Shown: piece after piece, positions 1-15,500 of the stretch
How positions within the stretch are numbered: the stretch's first letter is position 1
How the letters are laid out: each line of letters opens with the position of its first letter
Source: Paragonimus westermani
Lineage: Eukaryota > Platyhelminthes > Trematoda > Plagiorchiida > Troglotrematidae
Assembly: GCA_008508345.1 (NCBI GenBank)
Contig: QNGE01000906.1
Coordinates: forward strand, 69,877-133,876
DNA: 64,000 nt
Reading direction: 5' to 3'
Made by a program: the position numbers and the translations under genes
The notes under the pieces: model-generated
The model's input: only the letters and a program-made list of their open reading frames with translations
Databases searched by the model: none
Told to the model about the DNA's origin: nothing

Positions 1-3000
1 TATTGGACGTGAGATTCACAGACACCCCTAACCACTCGCAACCCTTTACCTGTCAAAGGAACCAATACGGTCAGCGGTTTGATGAATTAGTAGGAACAGG
101 GTCAGGTGATCCGTGCTCCACTTTGGCCGCTAACCCAGTTCTCATTAAGCAAATCCGTTGACACCCCTCGAATAACCCAAACCACTTCCTCTACCAAAGT
201 AGCCAATGCGAAGCACTCTAATTAAGATTGGTCGTCCCTTACGGTTAGTTGGGCCAATCGCGTTCTTGCCGTCACGTCCAAGAATCTAAGGTGGAAATTC
301 TAATGCACCAAAGCGATTTGCTTTAGCACGTAATGGAAAATCTTGTGCCTAAAATGGAAACAGATATGGAATATGTTATAGACACCTCGAAATCTCCGCT
401 CGCATTTTAATATTGAGAGGTGATTCTGCTTACTGGTTAGTACTTTGTGAGATGACCGATTTTAATTTGAGTGTTACACGCATTTCGACCCAAGCACTTT
501 CATTCAGAGAGACTATCCATTCAGCTCCCACAAGTGCGAAACTCAAATGCAATGTTTGTTTGGGATGTGCTGGCTGCAAAGTTTGTTTTTATGTGAAAGC
601 TGAATCAAATCTCATGCCCAACTTGAAGTTAACCAGTTCTCCGGTTACTCATCAGAAGCCGTCATGACTGTTTTGATCGCGAACTGCTTATATTAAGCTT
701 AAATGCAATCACAGCCACCAGTGTTATTAATCATGCCTGTTCCCGTATACTCAATATCCTCATGCATATTCTATTGGCTCGTTTCAACCATCCACTCATT
801 TTGAAATGGATCCGTTTTGTTGTAAATTGCGACCGGTGTTTAGCCAATGAATTTCGCTCACTAACCGCAGTTTGTTTTCTGATTTATGCACTTTCCAAAG
901 CCACTTGTCACAACCGCAATTCTCATATAGGTTGTCTCCATCAGAAACACTGAAGACCGTGATGCAATCAGCATAGTCCAAAAACCGCTTTGTTTATAGC
1001 GGTTTTTCAGCATAAAATCAATGATGAACGTACCAGCTGCATAGCTCGTAAAAAATCGAAAGCTTCTGGGACAGGATAATATGCTGGTTCTCAAAAATGT
1101 TCGAACACGGTGTTAGATCTTTCTTTTTCCTTCGTATGTTTTCTTACAATCAGCGGCACGGTTGCTTATCAAGTCAAAATCGGTTTGCTCGATGGCTTAA
1201 TTGTATTGAAAAGCAATTTAATACTTAAAATATAGAGGGACTAGCGCCCTGTTTCTCGTAAAAAAGGGGTGCGCACTGGATAAATACATACAGTTCACAA
1301 AGGTTGTACAGACCTCACTAGAGTCGAAATATTGTGAACGCCCTATTGGTCTATTAAGGAAGACAAGTGTGTTGGCTATTTTATGAAGTTTATAACGAGC
1401 GTTCACCGAAAGTACACCAACATGGTAATTTCACCAAAAAACGGTGCATGCTGTGGCGCTTTTCTTGATGTTTATACCCGACGAAATCGTTTACATCGAG
1501 CTGAACTAGAACACGGTGTTTTTGACGGAAAAATACAAGCCTTTGCGCACTGACTTAGCATTTGTGGTAACTAACAAGCAATTTCTAAAAATTTAAAATT
1601 TTTTCAAGACTCAACCGTGAAGAAAAACTTTTGTGCCTACCGTGTATATCGACTTGATCCTCGATACCTGTGTGAAACAAAAATTGATTCAAACGTGTCC
1701 ACAATAAGTAATCTTTGATGCACACTATAACAGTGGAGGTTTTCCAACGGTGTCATTGGCTCGATTTTCACGACTAGTTTGCTCTACGGGCAAAGTTTTC
1801 AGGTCTATTCACAACTGTTTCTTCGTTGAAAAGACTGAACTTCTGCATGTACGTGAACTGTGCTGATAACTTCTATACACATTTCTTCATCATTTCAACC
1901 TATGAGACAAATGCTATAATCTTTATTATGCTGTCAAAACAATGAGAATCTTTTCGCAACAGGTGGACATGATTCAAAAAGGCGGCAAACTAACTTTTGC
2001 ATGGTTACTTAAAGCAAAATTGCTAATGCTAATCACGACAGTGTTAGTCTTTTAAAGAGTTTATCACGACGCTCGATGTGTAAAGCACTAGCTACATATT
2101 AGCGATTAACTTAGACGTTAAACTTCGTAACAGAAGAATATGCGACGTCACGTATTCGATGTTTTATTTGTTATGCTACCTTCATAATAGTCTAAACATG
2201 TCTTAATCTCATTGTGATTGAAGCTTATACAACTAGAACATGGGGCTATACTTACACTATTTAGGTCATGCTGGAATTTTTGTAACCGACTTGAACTGGC
2301 AAAGATTTTACGGCCTTTCAATTCTGAAGTTTAAGGTCTAGCATTTCATTCTGAGGGTATATATCCATGAAAACTAGCGGAATGTGAAATCTGTCGGTAA
2401 CGGAAGATATTCTTGACTTAAATTATAAAGTAGCATAAGTCAGTTTGCATAGTACCTACCACGAACAATTAATTGAGGACCATTCTGGCTCTTCCCCCCG
2501 GTGTTCAAAAGCGTTGATAGCTCGTTTGCGAGTTTCAGCAGGCATACGTGGTCGACTGAAGAATTCACATATAGTTGACGATCAAAGTACAGAGTCGCAG
2601 CGGTTGAGTCGTCGACATTTCGGTCCTGTGGCGTTTGCTGACAAGCCACTAGTGTTCGAAAATGAGTTCTGCTGGCAGTTTCGAGTATTCCACGTAACTG
2701 AAGAATAACAGTGCACGTAGTACATAAGGTTATTCAGAAGAATATGAGCAAACTGAGGTGAATGAGACTCCGGCATATAAAATATACTCTCCGAGATGAA
2801 AGACACTCAGTGTTCCTGTACCTCAGATTTTCTTTCATAACCTATGACCCTTTGACCCCACTAAGTGAGTAGTAGATTGGATGTTAATTATCTGGAAACC
2901 TAGTGTGTCACATGGATCGTTATCCAAATGAACCTTATCGCCGAATGTATTTGTTGCTGCAAATATCGTTGTGTAAGATATTTTCTCTCTTTTTCCAAGT

Positions 3001-6000
3001 ACATGTGCGGGACAAACCACGAACAGTTTGACCTGTGGGCAATCGACGACGAACCTTTGAGCCTTGTTAATTCACACACCGTTGCCGTACGAAGGCTACT
3101 GAGTGGAGGATTTTCTCACCAGGTGAACGGCGCATCCATAGAAAATATTCAAGAATTTGTGGAAGCTGATACTATTTATCTTCTCTTAAGAAGCAAAAGT
3201 AATTGTCAGCCCGGGATCCACGTGCACAAGATGTGTTGACATTTTCGCAATGTGCTAATTACGGAGCTAAGCATGTGCGCACATCGGAACAAACTCTACC
3301 ACAATAAGAGGTTGGCCGCAGAACTCGATGATAGAAACCAGGTGTTCCTACTGAACTTTACCCGCAATAGACGCACAGATGTTCCTTCCTATAGAAGCAT
3401 TTTCTGAAAGACAGAATCGACTGAATATTTATTGTGGTTTAGTGCTCTGCACTAGTTTCAATTAACTGCGGCCTGGTGCAAAGCCCACGCCAGGTTTGGA
3501 AAACTTGTTCGCACGGCCCCACTTCTAAGATGCTTCATTTTATCCGGCAAACTGTTATCCAGAACGGGTATTCAACTCTTCATATCTACAAGTACCTCAG
3601 GCTAAGCAACTCCCTACCAGCACTCACAACCGTGCGTGAAAACTTTGTTCACAAAGAGGTCGATGCAGCAATCACACTGAGGTCGGAAGTAAAACCATAC
3701 AAAATCGCATGTATACGTCAAAGAAACTCATCTCGATGCGTCAGAAACTTAGTTGTTTTCCAACCGATAGGCGAGATCGAGTACCAAAATCAACAAGCTC
3801 ATGTACATTGTCAATACATTTAAATGTACCTACGGTTTGTACTGCTTTAGCCACGCAGCAAAAACACTGCAAACTCATCTTAAAAGGTACCTCAAAAAAT
3901 GGCTTCTGAGCGTCGAAATCCAAACGGCGACAAGAATTCGGCTAGAGAATAAACCCTATCATATAAATCAGTTTTATGTCGGGCAGAAACAAAAACGCTT
4001 AAGCTTTTCCGGAAGCGCTCGTATTGTACGGTATAAAGCCTACATCATATGCTCGAAACAGGTAGTTATGGATTAATCTTTTATACGATGATGGGCTACG
4101 CAAATCAGGTTTTTCTATCCTTATTCTTTATTCTTTTTCCTTGCTTCCTTCTTACAAATTTCATGAAATTTCTCTCCTTCGCAATCCGCATCCGCGTCAG
4201 TTATCACTATTTAACCCCGTGAGTGAATGCCTATTGATGTTGCTATAATTTTGCCCGTGGACGGTCACAATTCCAGTTTTGTTGTGCTTCGTGCCGCATA
4301 CGATGTTGGAATGGGCGAACGCAATGATGTCCAATTGTTCATATTGCGTGACCATCTTTGGGTTCTTCAAACTTTCAAGGTCAGCTATGTTGACCACGTA
4401 TTAACGTTCCATTAATACGCGCTAATATGCGTTTCTAGGGTAAATATGTTTTGTTCGTGAAAACCAACATAATAAGCATATTAAGAATAACGTTCTGCTT
4501 TCCATTTTCAAAATAGAAACATCACTCAGCGCAAATCAATCCTGTCCAACTAAAAGTCGGTCTACGTAATAAGTGGTGCCGACTCAGAGCTACCCAAAGC
4601 TGGTCCAGATGTGTACATTCACAGAATATTCCATCCGGACGCATTTGGAGACTACCAACGAAACACTTGGCGTTTGATCTGTATCAAGCTCAGCGATACA
4701 CCAAATGTTGGCTGTGGCCGAACAAACGTTATCGTTAGTCCTGCTAGTCCGTTAGTGACAACCAGGTTTCGGGACCACCTCATATGAGGGGATGACTACA
4801 TTAAATCATCCAAGGATTAACTAGTTTCAAATTAGAAGGGAAAACTAGATTGAAAGTTTGTTTCCATCATAGTCGGCTGAAAAGTCTAGCTGCGGACAAA
4901 GATCACGTTCACACAGTGCTGCTGCTGAAGTTAGTGGTGCAGAAATTTGTTTACTCACCAGGTTACAGCGTCTGAGCAAAGCGATACAAATCAGTCTAAC
5001 GCGCCGCACTATTTTTATTTATAAAAAGATATACTCTGTCGCTATTCTCGAACTTCAGGAATCCCGGAGACAAGCAGAAGAAAAGAAAGAAGTTCACAAA
5101 TGTTCGTGCGAACTCGGTGACCACAATACCGTGGTTCACCGGTTGAATTCTTTGGCCATTATTGTCCTTTCCCTCATGGATTGTGGATCCGAATTTCCAC
5201 TGTGTACGGTGTGGATAAAATCCAACTAGTTTGCGACAAATGTTCACCAAGGCTCCAGTGGTCATCAAGATTGAAATTTGCGAGACCGTTCTCAAAAACA
5301 TCTGAGACTGTGCTCGACGAATTACAAATTGTGGACTGACCACAATTCGGTGGATCACAATCAAAACCTGGTCGAAAATTGAAGTAAACTACGTGGCTTC
5401 TTTTGTCCACCGTGGACGTTGCAGATGTATGATGGATTCCAGGCCTTCACTAACCTGCTGATTGATATTACCTGATGAACGAATGCGCGAGTAATATACA
5501 TAGAATTTTACAACCCTCGAGATGTGGTGGATGCGTTCTAGATTGTAGGCCGAAAATAGGTTGGCAGATGACTTTCACACTTTGATTCATGTTTCAAACA
5601 CTCTAACAAACTTCCCGCAACCGCGTCCGCCACGAGTTTTGACTATCACATACTCAAACACGGGTTGCGGGTGCAGGTGGAACCCACCTTAGTTGAAGCA
5701 GCTGACCATCAGCTTGCTGGTATCAATAGTGCCAGCAATTTTTGTATAATCCTCTGGAATAAATTTCGCTTCACACGTTCTGTTGTGTGCTGATACAGCA
5801 GAAATAAATGAGGGGTCGATAGTTAGTTTTTTCCAGGTAAGTAACCTATATACTGGTATACTCTGGGTATCTACCCCAAACGTGACATACCTAGTTCACA
5901 ACTAACAATCCTTCGAGAATTTATTTCCTCTCTACAGAATGTTCAGAGACACTGAAACTTCTTGGTATTTTCACATTTGTTAAAAATTTGTCTTTGGAAA

Positions 6001-6427
6001 CTTACATTCAGAAGGAGCGTTGCGCTAGGTTTGATACAGTGCCCTCAGATAGATCGAATACGGTCGTTCACTTTTGAGTTTCTAATGATGATTACACACC
6101 TGCTGCACTCACACTCAATTAAAAAATAATCGAGGTGCAAGAATACGCCAGTACCGTTCATATTCACATCACAAATATTTAACCGTTGTAAAATGTTACG
6201 TTCACTCTTACTGTTCACAAAGATGTAGTTCAGACTTCCGGAGGTTGCAGTGTTTAATATGACCTATGATCTATGCTTCCCCTGCATAAGATACAACTGT
6301 AATATATATCGCTCTATACCATAGCTTGCAGCATCTTTGCCTAATGGCAAGTGTCTGAACAATACTGACAGTAAGTTCCTGTTGGTTTCTGATGGTTGGG
6401 AACAGTGGTGGTGTTGTTCGTAGCCCA
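1..6427. other. Gene-poor stretch, no recognised gene
   Basis: I see no recognisable coding region. Open frames reach about 120 codons on both strands (for example 3,476-3,823 plus and 4,996-5,364 minus), which is what chance gives at this base composition. A long pyrimidine-rich tract lies at about 4,114-4,190, and a consensus-like donor (CCAG|GTAAGT, GT at 5,837) lies downstream of a pyrimidine-rich acceptor-like stretch. These could mark small exons, but nothing in the short encoded peptides supports that. Best read as intron or intergenic DNA. Confidence 0.5.
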
Positions 6428-6500
6428 CTGATGATGTTACCTCCTTTGGTGATGAAACGTTTGCAACCTAAATGCCAAGCTCGGCGAATATATCAATGCC
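6428..6500 (+). repeat. Possible short repeat trace with a hairpin
   Basis: The segment starts CTGATGA (6,428-6,434), is followed by a hairpin with arms GTTACC and GGTGAT (two wobble pairs), and then GAAAC at 6,454-6,458. It resembles the catalytic core layout of a hammerhead ribozyme, a motif known in some trematode and Penelope-type repeats. However, the flanking stems I and III cannot be paired convincingly. It may be an old repeat tail. Low confidence. Confidence 0.2.
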
Positions 6501-9500
6501 AAGATCCTGTTCTTTTTGTCAGATTTACTTCACACATGTATTTTTAAGAAAATCTGTACTTTCTGATCTAACAAACGTGTTTAACATGACTCACTCTCCA
6601 ACACAAGTTGTAAACATCATGTTGTGTGCCCTCCCATCCGTTTAAAAACTCGTTCCAGAGTTTTCCTTCTGTGCTACTGTTCGTTGGTGCCACGGTTAGA
6701 TGAAATCCTACAGATCAATTAAAAATGTGAGCCTTGGATGAATATCATTTCTGCTGGACGAACTAGTTGAAAGCGTTTGCAAGTTATGATAGTCACTGCG
6801 CAAAAAATGCGTCTGGGTGTATTACTGGTTGCTTAAGCGGCCACATTTATCGCATTGCTTTATAAAAACGTGATGTTTAACTTTTAAACGGAACATCCTC
6901 ACACGTGTTTTTGATTGGGTTATCTAAATTTGTTGGTAATGAATATTATTCCCATTCCGTTAAGATCAGTTTAATAGTATGCGCCAACGAAACCCATGAC
7001 ATATTTTAACAGGTAACGACGTATTGCTAACCGTTCAAATGAGAAAGTGTTTACGCCAATGACATTTATGCAATAATCATAACACGGTTTGGTTTAGTTA
7101 TATTGCTCTTCGAACAGATTCAGTGGCTTGCTTCCGTCCATTTGAAAAGGGAAATTTATCCAGAAGATGAACAAAAATATCTCGTCAAATTCATTGTAAT
7201 TTTCACTTCATACGCATAGGCTACACAGTCGGATTGCTTATGACTGCGAGAGTAACACGAACTAGATAGTTTAGATAGACCATGACCAAGGCCACCTAAT
7301 AGTATAAGGTGGGCAACAGCGATATGTGGACCATATATGAAAAAGAATGATTTTTTTGGATATTTCTTCCGTTAACTACTTCAATCAGTTAACATAAGAA
7401 GAACCAAGTTTTCTACCATGCTTTTTGTAGAATGTGTACGATACACTTACGAAGATCTTGAATAGTTTCCAATTACCTACCCGAAATATTTTGTTCACCT
7501 AACAGGCTCACCATAAACCGGTTTAACAATCTTGAGCATTGCTGGTGCGCAAACTCTTTTCACATGCTGTCGTTGCAGCAGTCTTTCAGAATAGGCTTCA
7601 ACCACGTCATTGGTGGTACATCTAGATATGCCTTCACAACGTCATATTAGACTGACTGACTGGAAAGAAGGGCTAGAGTAAAGCATCCCCAGTGACACAT
7701 AAACTCACTTGTTGTCGTCTTTAGAACCAGTGTGAACGGTGCTTATCAGACTCGATGAACCGTAAACCATACCGTTATTGCTTTCTGATGTAAAGTAGTT
7801 TGGCAAATCAATGTCGAAATGTGAAAAACCAAGTAATTTGAAGCAACCTACGCTGACTCAGTTTTCAAGGATTTTTCTTTGAGGTCGCCCCCTGATGTGA
7901 AATTATAACTGAGAAACGGCGACGAAGTGTGTCCCGAAATTTGTGGGGGTGCAAATTCAGCCGTGAGGTATGTGTACACCTTGTCAGTCATAAGTTCGTG
8001 CCACCCAATTTTCGAGTCAGCGATTCATGAAATTTGAAATATTTGTAGATTTTAATAGAACAATTTAATCAAAGTTCTTGCAAGGATTTTAGGATTGAAC
8101 TCGTTTTTCGTTCTGCATTGTTTTTTTTTGCGTTGCGTGCTTGCATAAAACATAACTCAGTGGTATATTCAAGAAGAGCGTTAACAAAGTTTACTTTAAC
8201 TAGCATGGCGATGTTACCACATGATTGAAACTCACAGCTCAGATCTTATAGCAATCTCTATGTCCACTGATGTAGGAAGATCTCTGTATGTAGTCCATCC
8301 TAGTATTTTTTAGTCATCGAACGTCAGTTTAAGTTTGTCTTTGTTGAGTATCTACATGATCGTTATCATGTCAATGTGAAATTTTCTCACAGTTTTCACA
8401 CCACTTCCATAAGGATAGCTGGATAAGGCACTCAAAAAAAATGAAGGCTATTAGAAATGCAATTAGTCAATGGGTGCTATTTAAGAGGATGTGTGCGACA
8501 CTACTGATTGCGTATGAATGCACTGTCAGTTGAAAATGATTTTGTTATAAGTATACCTGCCAACTATGCAAGAATAAGTTTGGCAAATTTTCGCACCAGA
8601 GAGCAATTTTATGTTTAAAAAATTGGCCAGTACTGTTGATTCTTGATTTTCCCGCAGCGCTATTTCAAAGTTAAGCTGAAGACTGCAGTAACAAAAACTA
8701 CAGAAATGTATCATGTTGAATTTTGTATCGTGAAAAACTCCCGTTAATGCCGAATTATGTATCTCAGCCTTCATCTTTGGATGAGGTGCGCATACAGCGT
8801 TCATTTTCAATAGCGCGAGCCAGAGAACTAACTATCCAGGCTGCAGATGATAACAGGTAATTCTCATTCCATCCCTCACATCAGTACGGAGTGTCAACTG
8901 TTTCCCACCGAATTGTCACTTTCCTTAACCTGAGAGCCGACTAAATATGGTTCACCAAACCGTGATAATTAGCAAACAGGTTCTCAATTTTGTAACCGCT
9001 TTCATAGTTTTCAATCAAATTTTTATCTACCACACTTGATTAGACAATCGTGAGATATAACAAAGTGCGCATAAATAACCGCAACCCCACCCAACGGACA
9101 GAACAGCGAATACTAAGTTTTGCACCGTAGTCATAATTAAGAACATCCTGATTAAAGTTGAATCTGTGAAAATTTAGTAAACTTACATTATTTTATGGAG
9201 AGTTAATCCATGTCAAAATCGCCCTTCAGTTCTTTAGGTCTCTTCACGCTGGCAAACAATTCAGTGTGCAAGAAATATGGAGTTATGCCCTTGTCTGGAA
9301 TTTTGAGCATCGCGATTTTGATCGATGCTACCCGAACAGTCAAGTGGATTACAGTCCTCTCACCAAGCAGATAATCTCAGCCATACATATTAATTTCGGC
9401 ACTATCAAACTTTTGTGGGTAATCGGTCTTTTGCATCATAACTCCACCTTGTCTCCGCCAAACATTTGGCATTGAAAACCTGCCTTATGTAAGTAGGACG

Positions 9501-12500
9501 ACTTGACTCTTTGAATTATTTAGGTAAATTTTAGTCAAATATGGTGGTATTGAGAATTTTATCGCACAGCTGACACTAATAACACACCAGTAGTGACTTC
9601 GACTTAGAAAATCAAAAGTCCTAGGCACCGCATTATGGAACTGCTGTCTGAATTCCGTTTGTACCACCATTCCACTCTCCCTAATTTCCGGCGTCCCTTC
9701 TACGTTTTCTGGCAATTGCACTAGTTTTTTTCTCTGACAAATATCCACTGATTTGCAATGTTGTCCGCAGTCAATCTGTTTAAACCGAACTTGCTCCAAA
9801 GTGACTCCCACATATTTCGGTGAATGTCAAATTACCAGCTCCCCAGACTTGTTTCTGATCGCGCAGTGCAGTCTGAAGTTACTATAGCGATATACGTATT
9901 GTCGTGGGGTCTTATTCTGGAACAAATCTCCGGCTGTCCTAATGAGGATCTAGCGAACTGAGCGTATCTCACACACTAACAAGAAATGACTTAGATGTGC
10001 CAGTACTTCTAGGACGATGCTGCTATAATGAAGTAAATCTTTGATAATACCGTACATGTGCAAAAATAAACATTCGGTCAATAAAGGCAAGAAAGATGTA
10101 AACAAAAGGACAGATATTAACGTTATGGAAAATGTCATGTTGAAAATTTTGATGCATATTGCTCCAAAGTTAGATTTTATCCCTCGTAAGATCGATGCTT
10201 CTGCCTTGCTACTTTCTAGTCCTCACGTGCTATAATATTGCGTTTCGAAACAAGACTTCTGACGCAAGTGATTAGAACATAGCGAACCAGTGGGCCCGTA
10301 TGCTTTAGCAACAGGTGTTCTGTCTTCATTTTAGCGGAAGGGAATTGGATGCATAGTTTGGCATAACCTGATTTCATCGCCAGTTTTTGTTCAACTGCCG
10401 TTCATCACTTTTCATGTCAGCCAGATGACTGCTGAAAACGATCCTGGATCAAGTGAAATCTAAGTTTATATCATCAGGGCTCCTGTGCGGAATGAGCCTG
10501 GCCGTCGTTAATGATACTTTAGTTGGCTGTCGGGTAACGATGACACAGTGAGGTCAAAGTGTTGTTAAAGTCTGCCATCACACGTACACGTGTCTAGTGA
10601 AAGTGCACAGTAGTTGTGCGACATGAATCCGTACATCGTAGTGCTTTGCGCAAAAGTGGAGCCAACAAACAACCTTAACTTGGTCTTGTCGTGTTAACGT
10701 GTAATCAAAGTTCTACCAGAAGGATTGTACACTTGTGTTCTGAGATCCCCTGAAGAAGTCAGTGGTGTTAAGTCAGTCTGTATGAACGGCCGTGAGACGG
10801 AGAGTGCAGTAACCATGCACAGATACGTTCTTCAAAAGTGGGGCAATTCTGCTAGACGCACACGGTGGAATTCCAAATTATTACCGCTACAATAATATCG
10901 TTTAAATGCCCGTAATCTGAGATGCCTTCACCAATAAGGTTGCACGAAGAAATACATTTCCTGCTTGAATTAAAAATGTGATTGAAACTTCTGTAAAGAC
11001 TAGTCATTATTGCTGGTCTTCCACTCACTTAAGGGTTTGAAGTGAACATCTACAAAGTAAGTTAAAATAAGGCGACTTGAACTGTTCAGCAATGAAACAA
11101 TTTTTTTCCATTGTAAAAAAATCACAAAATATAACTTAGTTGTTTAGACGTCATATTTATTCTTTAAAAAATTCATGTTTCCGGAATAAACATTACAGGG
11201 AACAGCATTATTGAAACGTAAATGCGAACGTTGCAGTGAATTTCATTAAAGAATTTCGACTGTATATTTTTACATGACAGCTACAATTCTTCAGATCGGT
11301 TGTACAAATTGACTTTTTGTTAATAGACACCTGATAACAAATCCACATCCCACGATGTTGGAAGGTGATAATGGACTTCGATTTGGTTTTTGGTTTCAAT
11401 ATAGACGGTATATCACCTGCCTACTGAATTCCCATTGAGGTAGTCAAGTTCAAAATCTCTGTCAGTTTCTAATATACTACGTGTCACACAACCCATCAGA
11501 GTCTAACATGAAAAGTGAATATAGAGGCAGTCAATGAAACTTTTGAAATTTTGCAAAGAAAACTTCCCTGTCAGAAACTAGTGTCATATCATTTTTTGTA
11601 CATTTCCCCTACCCTATATACCTATAGAGGGTTCACCTGGAGGAAGTTGGTGAAAGTTAATTTATGACAAATAAAGTTAACTGTTTCGGCAGAAATCCGA
11701 TTAGCTGATCATTAAGAATTGCAACTCTGAGCAATAGCGGACTCTGGCCTATTCAATAATTTTTTGTATCGACATAAAAACAAACGTCCATTCCAGATGG
11801 ACAAAATTAAATCACGATATTCCCCGTCGCACCCACGCTTTGTCATCTTTGTTTGCTATATTCAAAAGGTTTGTAGTGCATAATATTCACAAGCCTATAA
11901 CTTTACTTATATCAGACTATGTTGGTTGCTTACTCGGTTCTATGTACAGGTTGTTATACAGTATTTTGTAATAAGTTATTTATGAGCGCAAATTTTTAAA
12001 GAACTAATATTGAAGTTTGACTGAAAGTTAAATATAGGAAGTGTAATATAGGATTCGTTCCAGTGGATTTGATTTACAATGCAATCGGGAAATATTCCAG
12101 TTTCATCAGTTCTCAAAATAAGACGACCTTTGTATGGAAAAGAACAATTTCTTTTCATTGATAACAACGTACTTCAGGAGGGTTCACACGACTTGTATAG
12201 CAACCTTGGAAAAATATCCCTTAAAAAATATGTGGCTGTTTTATGTTGTTCAATTTGCACCTATTCACTGCCTCACTATGGAAGAGGAATATTGACTTAC
12301 CGGCAACGACCAATATTAAATTAATGATCGAAAAGCCCATGTTCACTTGCATCCTGTGGCTTACGTAAAACAGCATGATGTTTGAAATTCCCGAAAGCCT
12401 TCTTAGTTCGTTTTGTACAGAACACTGCGGTCATGCGCAGAAGTTCGTCGTATACAACTTTTGTAGTGAAATCTGATTAGAAACGCACACCAAAGAGCAC

Positions 12501-15500
12501 CCGTCTACAAGAAGTATAACGCTAAACTGAAAGCAAATCGCACGAACGGGATTGGTATTTTTGGTCGTGAATGTGCGTGTGTATGATTCTTTACTATACG
12601 ATAGTACTTCTGAAAGCTGACGGAATGCGTATTAGATAAAAAGATACACGCCTCACGATATAGATTTCTTATCTCATATGGAAATAATTCTGATACTGCT
12701 CGTTTTCGCCCCAATCACTGTCACTACCTAGACGAGATACTTACAAGGAGATGATGGGCGATAAAGATTGTTGACAGGGTTCAATACATAACCTCTCATC
12801 TATGGTAAGCTCAGGAATAAGATGAAGACAGCCCGCAATACTCTCTAACTGAAGCACACAAAATACTGACCCGTCTCCTATCTACGCTTCCTCCAACGAT
12901 GTTAGGTGGTCAGTTGTTTTCTCCAAACAGTAACAGAAAGCTAAATAGTTTCATGGAATTTCTAACCAGATATAACTCACATATATCTGTTGCACTGCAA
13001 GACAATTTTTCCAGATCAATGAGTGCATTGACATACAACCAAGTTTTCATATTTCGGTTGAATGGTTTACAGTGCAGTTGTAACATGTCTCGATATTCGT
13101 AAACAGGTAGGTACTAACGACCTACAGGAAACAAGGTGAAAGAATGGGGCAAACCTCTTCTTTGAACATTCAAAGTGTGTGAGCCCCTAGGATATCTATC
13201 CACGTAAGATGTCCTTCACATGCGCAAATTAACTGAATTTGCCTCATTTCAAGGGTAATCGTTTATGCTCAGTGTTGACTATAACACCCATTAGTTTCCA
13301 TATGAATGCGGAAGCCATCCACATCAGTTCAATTCACCATAATTTTACGGAACTAGTCTCCGCTTCACACCGCATTCTAGGTGCTCTAGGAAACCTCATA
13401 CAAACACAATTTTCTGTGCTGTAGACTTCGAAAGTTTGATGGATGAAGTGTAACACTATGCCCTCCCGCAACTTGCTTGCTTCCAGACCATCGGTATCGT
13501 ATTTTGATCACCGCGTAGGTGCTTTTGGGCTACATATCAAAGTTGGGCACTATGGCATGGGAGCAGATGTTAATATAGTACAGACAATCAGTAATGCACC
13601 TGACAGTAACTATCAATCCGCTAAGAAAAACACTACGTTTTTCTTTTTAATTCTTTCTGGAGCACATACCACTGACAGAGTTTTGTCTAGTGTACTGCTA
13701 GATTGAATTCGGTCAAGCCGCTGATTTGTCACACTTAGGTCTCTTCAAACTAACTTCTTGTTTGGCAGTCACATATCATACTCACGACCTAACAGGATCA
13801 CTACCAACATGAATTTGATTTATGGGCTTCAGATAAATGGGCACTCAGCCGCGACCAATTAAACGTGTAACTAAGACTCAATCATAACTCCAAAGGTCAA
13901 CAAGAAGCTATTACGCTGTTTTCGATGTCACCCGTTGGCGAGCATGAATGAGCAAGGTGACTTGTAAACAGGTGTTCGCACAGTTCATAAGAGCACAGCG
14001 AAAACTGTCGGACATTCCAAGTGGTTGGAGTTATTTATCACTTGCTGGTCGAGTGAAGCTTGAAGTGTAAACACATGGTTTTCGCTCCACACTGGATGTA
14101 TTTTGTGTTCGTTAGTATGTGTTGGTTTCTTTGTATCGCTCACCCAAGGGAACCTCTGCATTACAACTTTCACAATTCTATTAATAACTGAACACATTAA
14201 TCCCCATACCCGTCACCAACTTCCCAGCTGGGAAACTAGATCCTGTGTGTCAAAGCTCTCGTTTTATTTGCCTGCGTCGGCGGATAATGGTGAGCTTGAG
14301 TAAAAAACTGAGTCACAAAACGATCAGCCTACCTAAAACAATAAAGCTCCATAACAACTCAAAACAGAGAAATCAGATTGTCTATTTCGTCAGCCAACCA
14401 ATGTTTGGAGTTTGAATTTTTGTGCTTGTGAAGAGTCCGAAAAAAATAATCTTCCGATACATTTTGACCAGATTGTCTGTTTGAAACGTTGAAAGTATCG
14501 TATGGCATGATGCGACGAAAACGGACCGCAGTAAGCCATTTATGAAAACTCGCAATGTGAACGTTTGAAAACTAATTTAAAAAGATCAAACATTATACTG
14601 GTTACATGAGCGCGCTAAATGAAGCTGTCTGTCTGGCGATAACAGGCAATCGAAACCTGCTACGGTTATCCCCAGTTAATCGACAATTTCAAGAGAATCT
14701 GCCAAGTTTATTTGTTTTATGGTCAAAACCTGCTCTATCAATACAGGATAAAGAATTGTTCTTCAGCGCAGATGTGAGAGTTCATTAAAACACCTTATTT
14801 TGTGGGTGGAGGATGGTGAATGCTGGTAAACGGATCTGATAATATCGAAACGGAAAAGTTGTATAATGTCCGGTTTGTGGGTATTCTGAAACACTGAGTT
14901 AACACAACACAATTTATTGGAACTGAAGGGAGACACACGCAGAGCTATGAAAAACATTTGTTAAAAATCCCCGACTGCAAACGCGGCATGTCAGTTATAC
15001 ACAATAAACAGATGGACAGATACAGGGATTAGATACGATTACAAACACACCATGTATCAGGTAAACAAGAAAGCTCATGCCAACGGATCAACAAATTGAC
15101 ACATTAAACTCATTCAAGATACTGCTATGCAATGGAAACCCGCTTTCTGCAGTGCGATGCTCATCCGAATTCACCCACCTAAGTTGAGTGCACAAAAATG
15201 GTTGGAGCAAACTGTCAGGCTCTCGTGGTCCTGATCACATGATACTTGATGTGATAGTGGACGTATCTAGTTCCTGTTAGTCTTCATCTGTATGGTTTTA
15301 CGTTTTCCACTGATGAGAGTAAACGTATCGCGATGAGTTTTATTTCTGTTGTGATGAAGTAGTAAACGGAAATCCATGTTTCAAATTTCTCAAACGAAGT
15401 CTGTCTGCTACAGTTGTACAGTTTCAGAGGTAATATTTTGTGAGAAGCTCCCAGTTCGTGTTACCTGTGATTATAAACACAGCAAATATGATGTATAATG

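Noticed and set aside
2928..3239. Plus-strand exon with a strong pyrimidine tract before 3,000
   Set aside because: The acceptor context is good, but a 103-codon frame is expected several times by chance here and the peptide has no motif.
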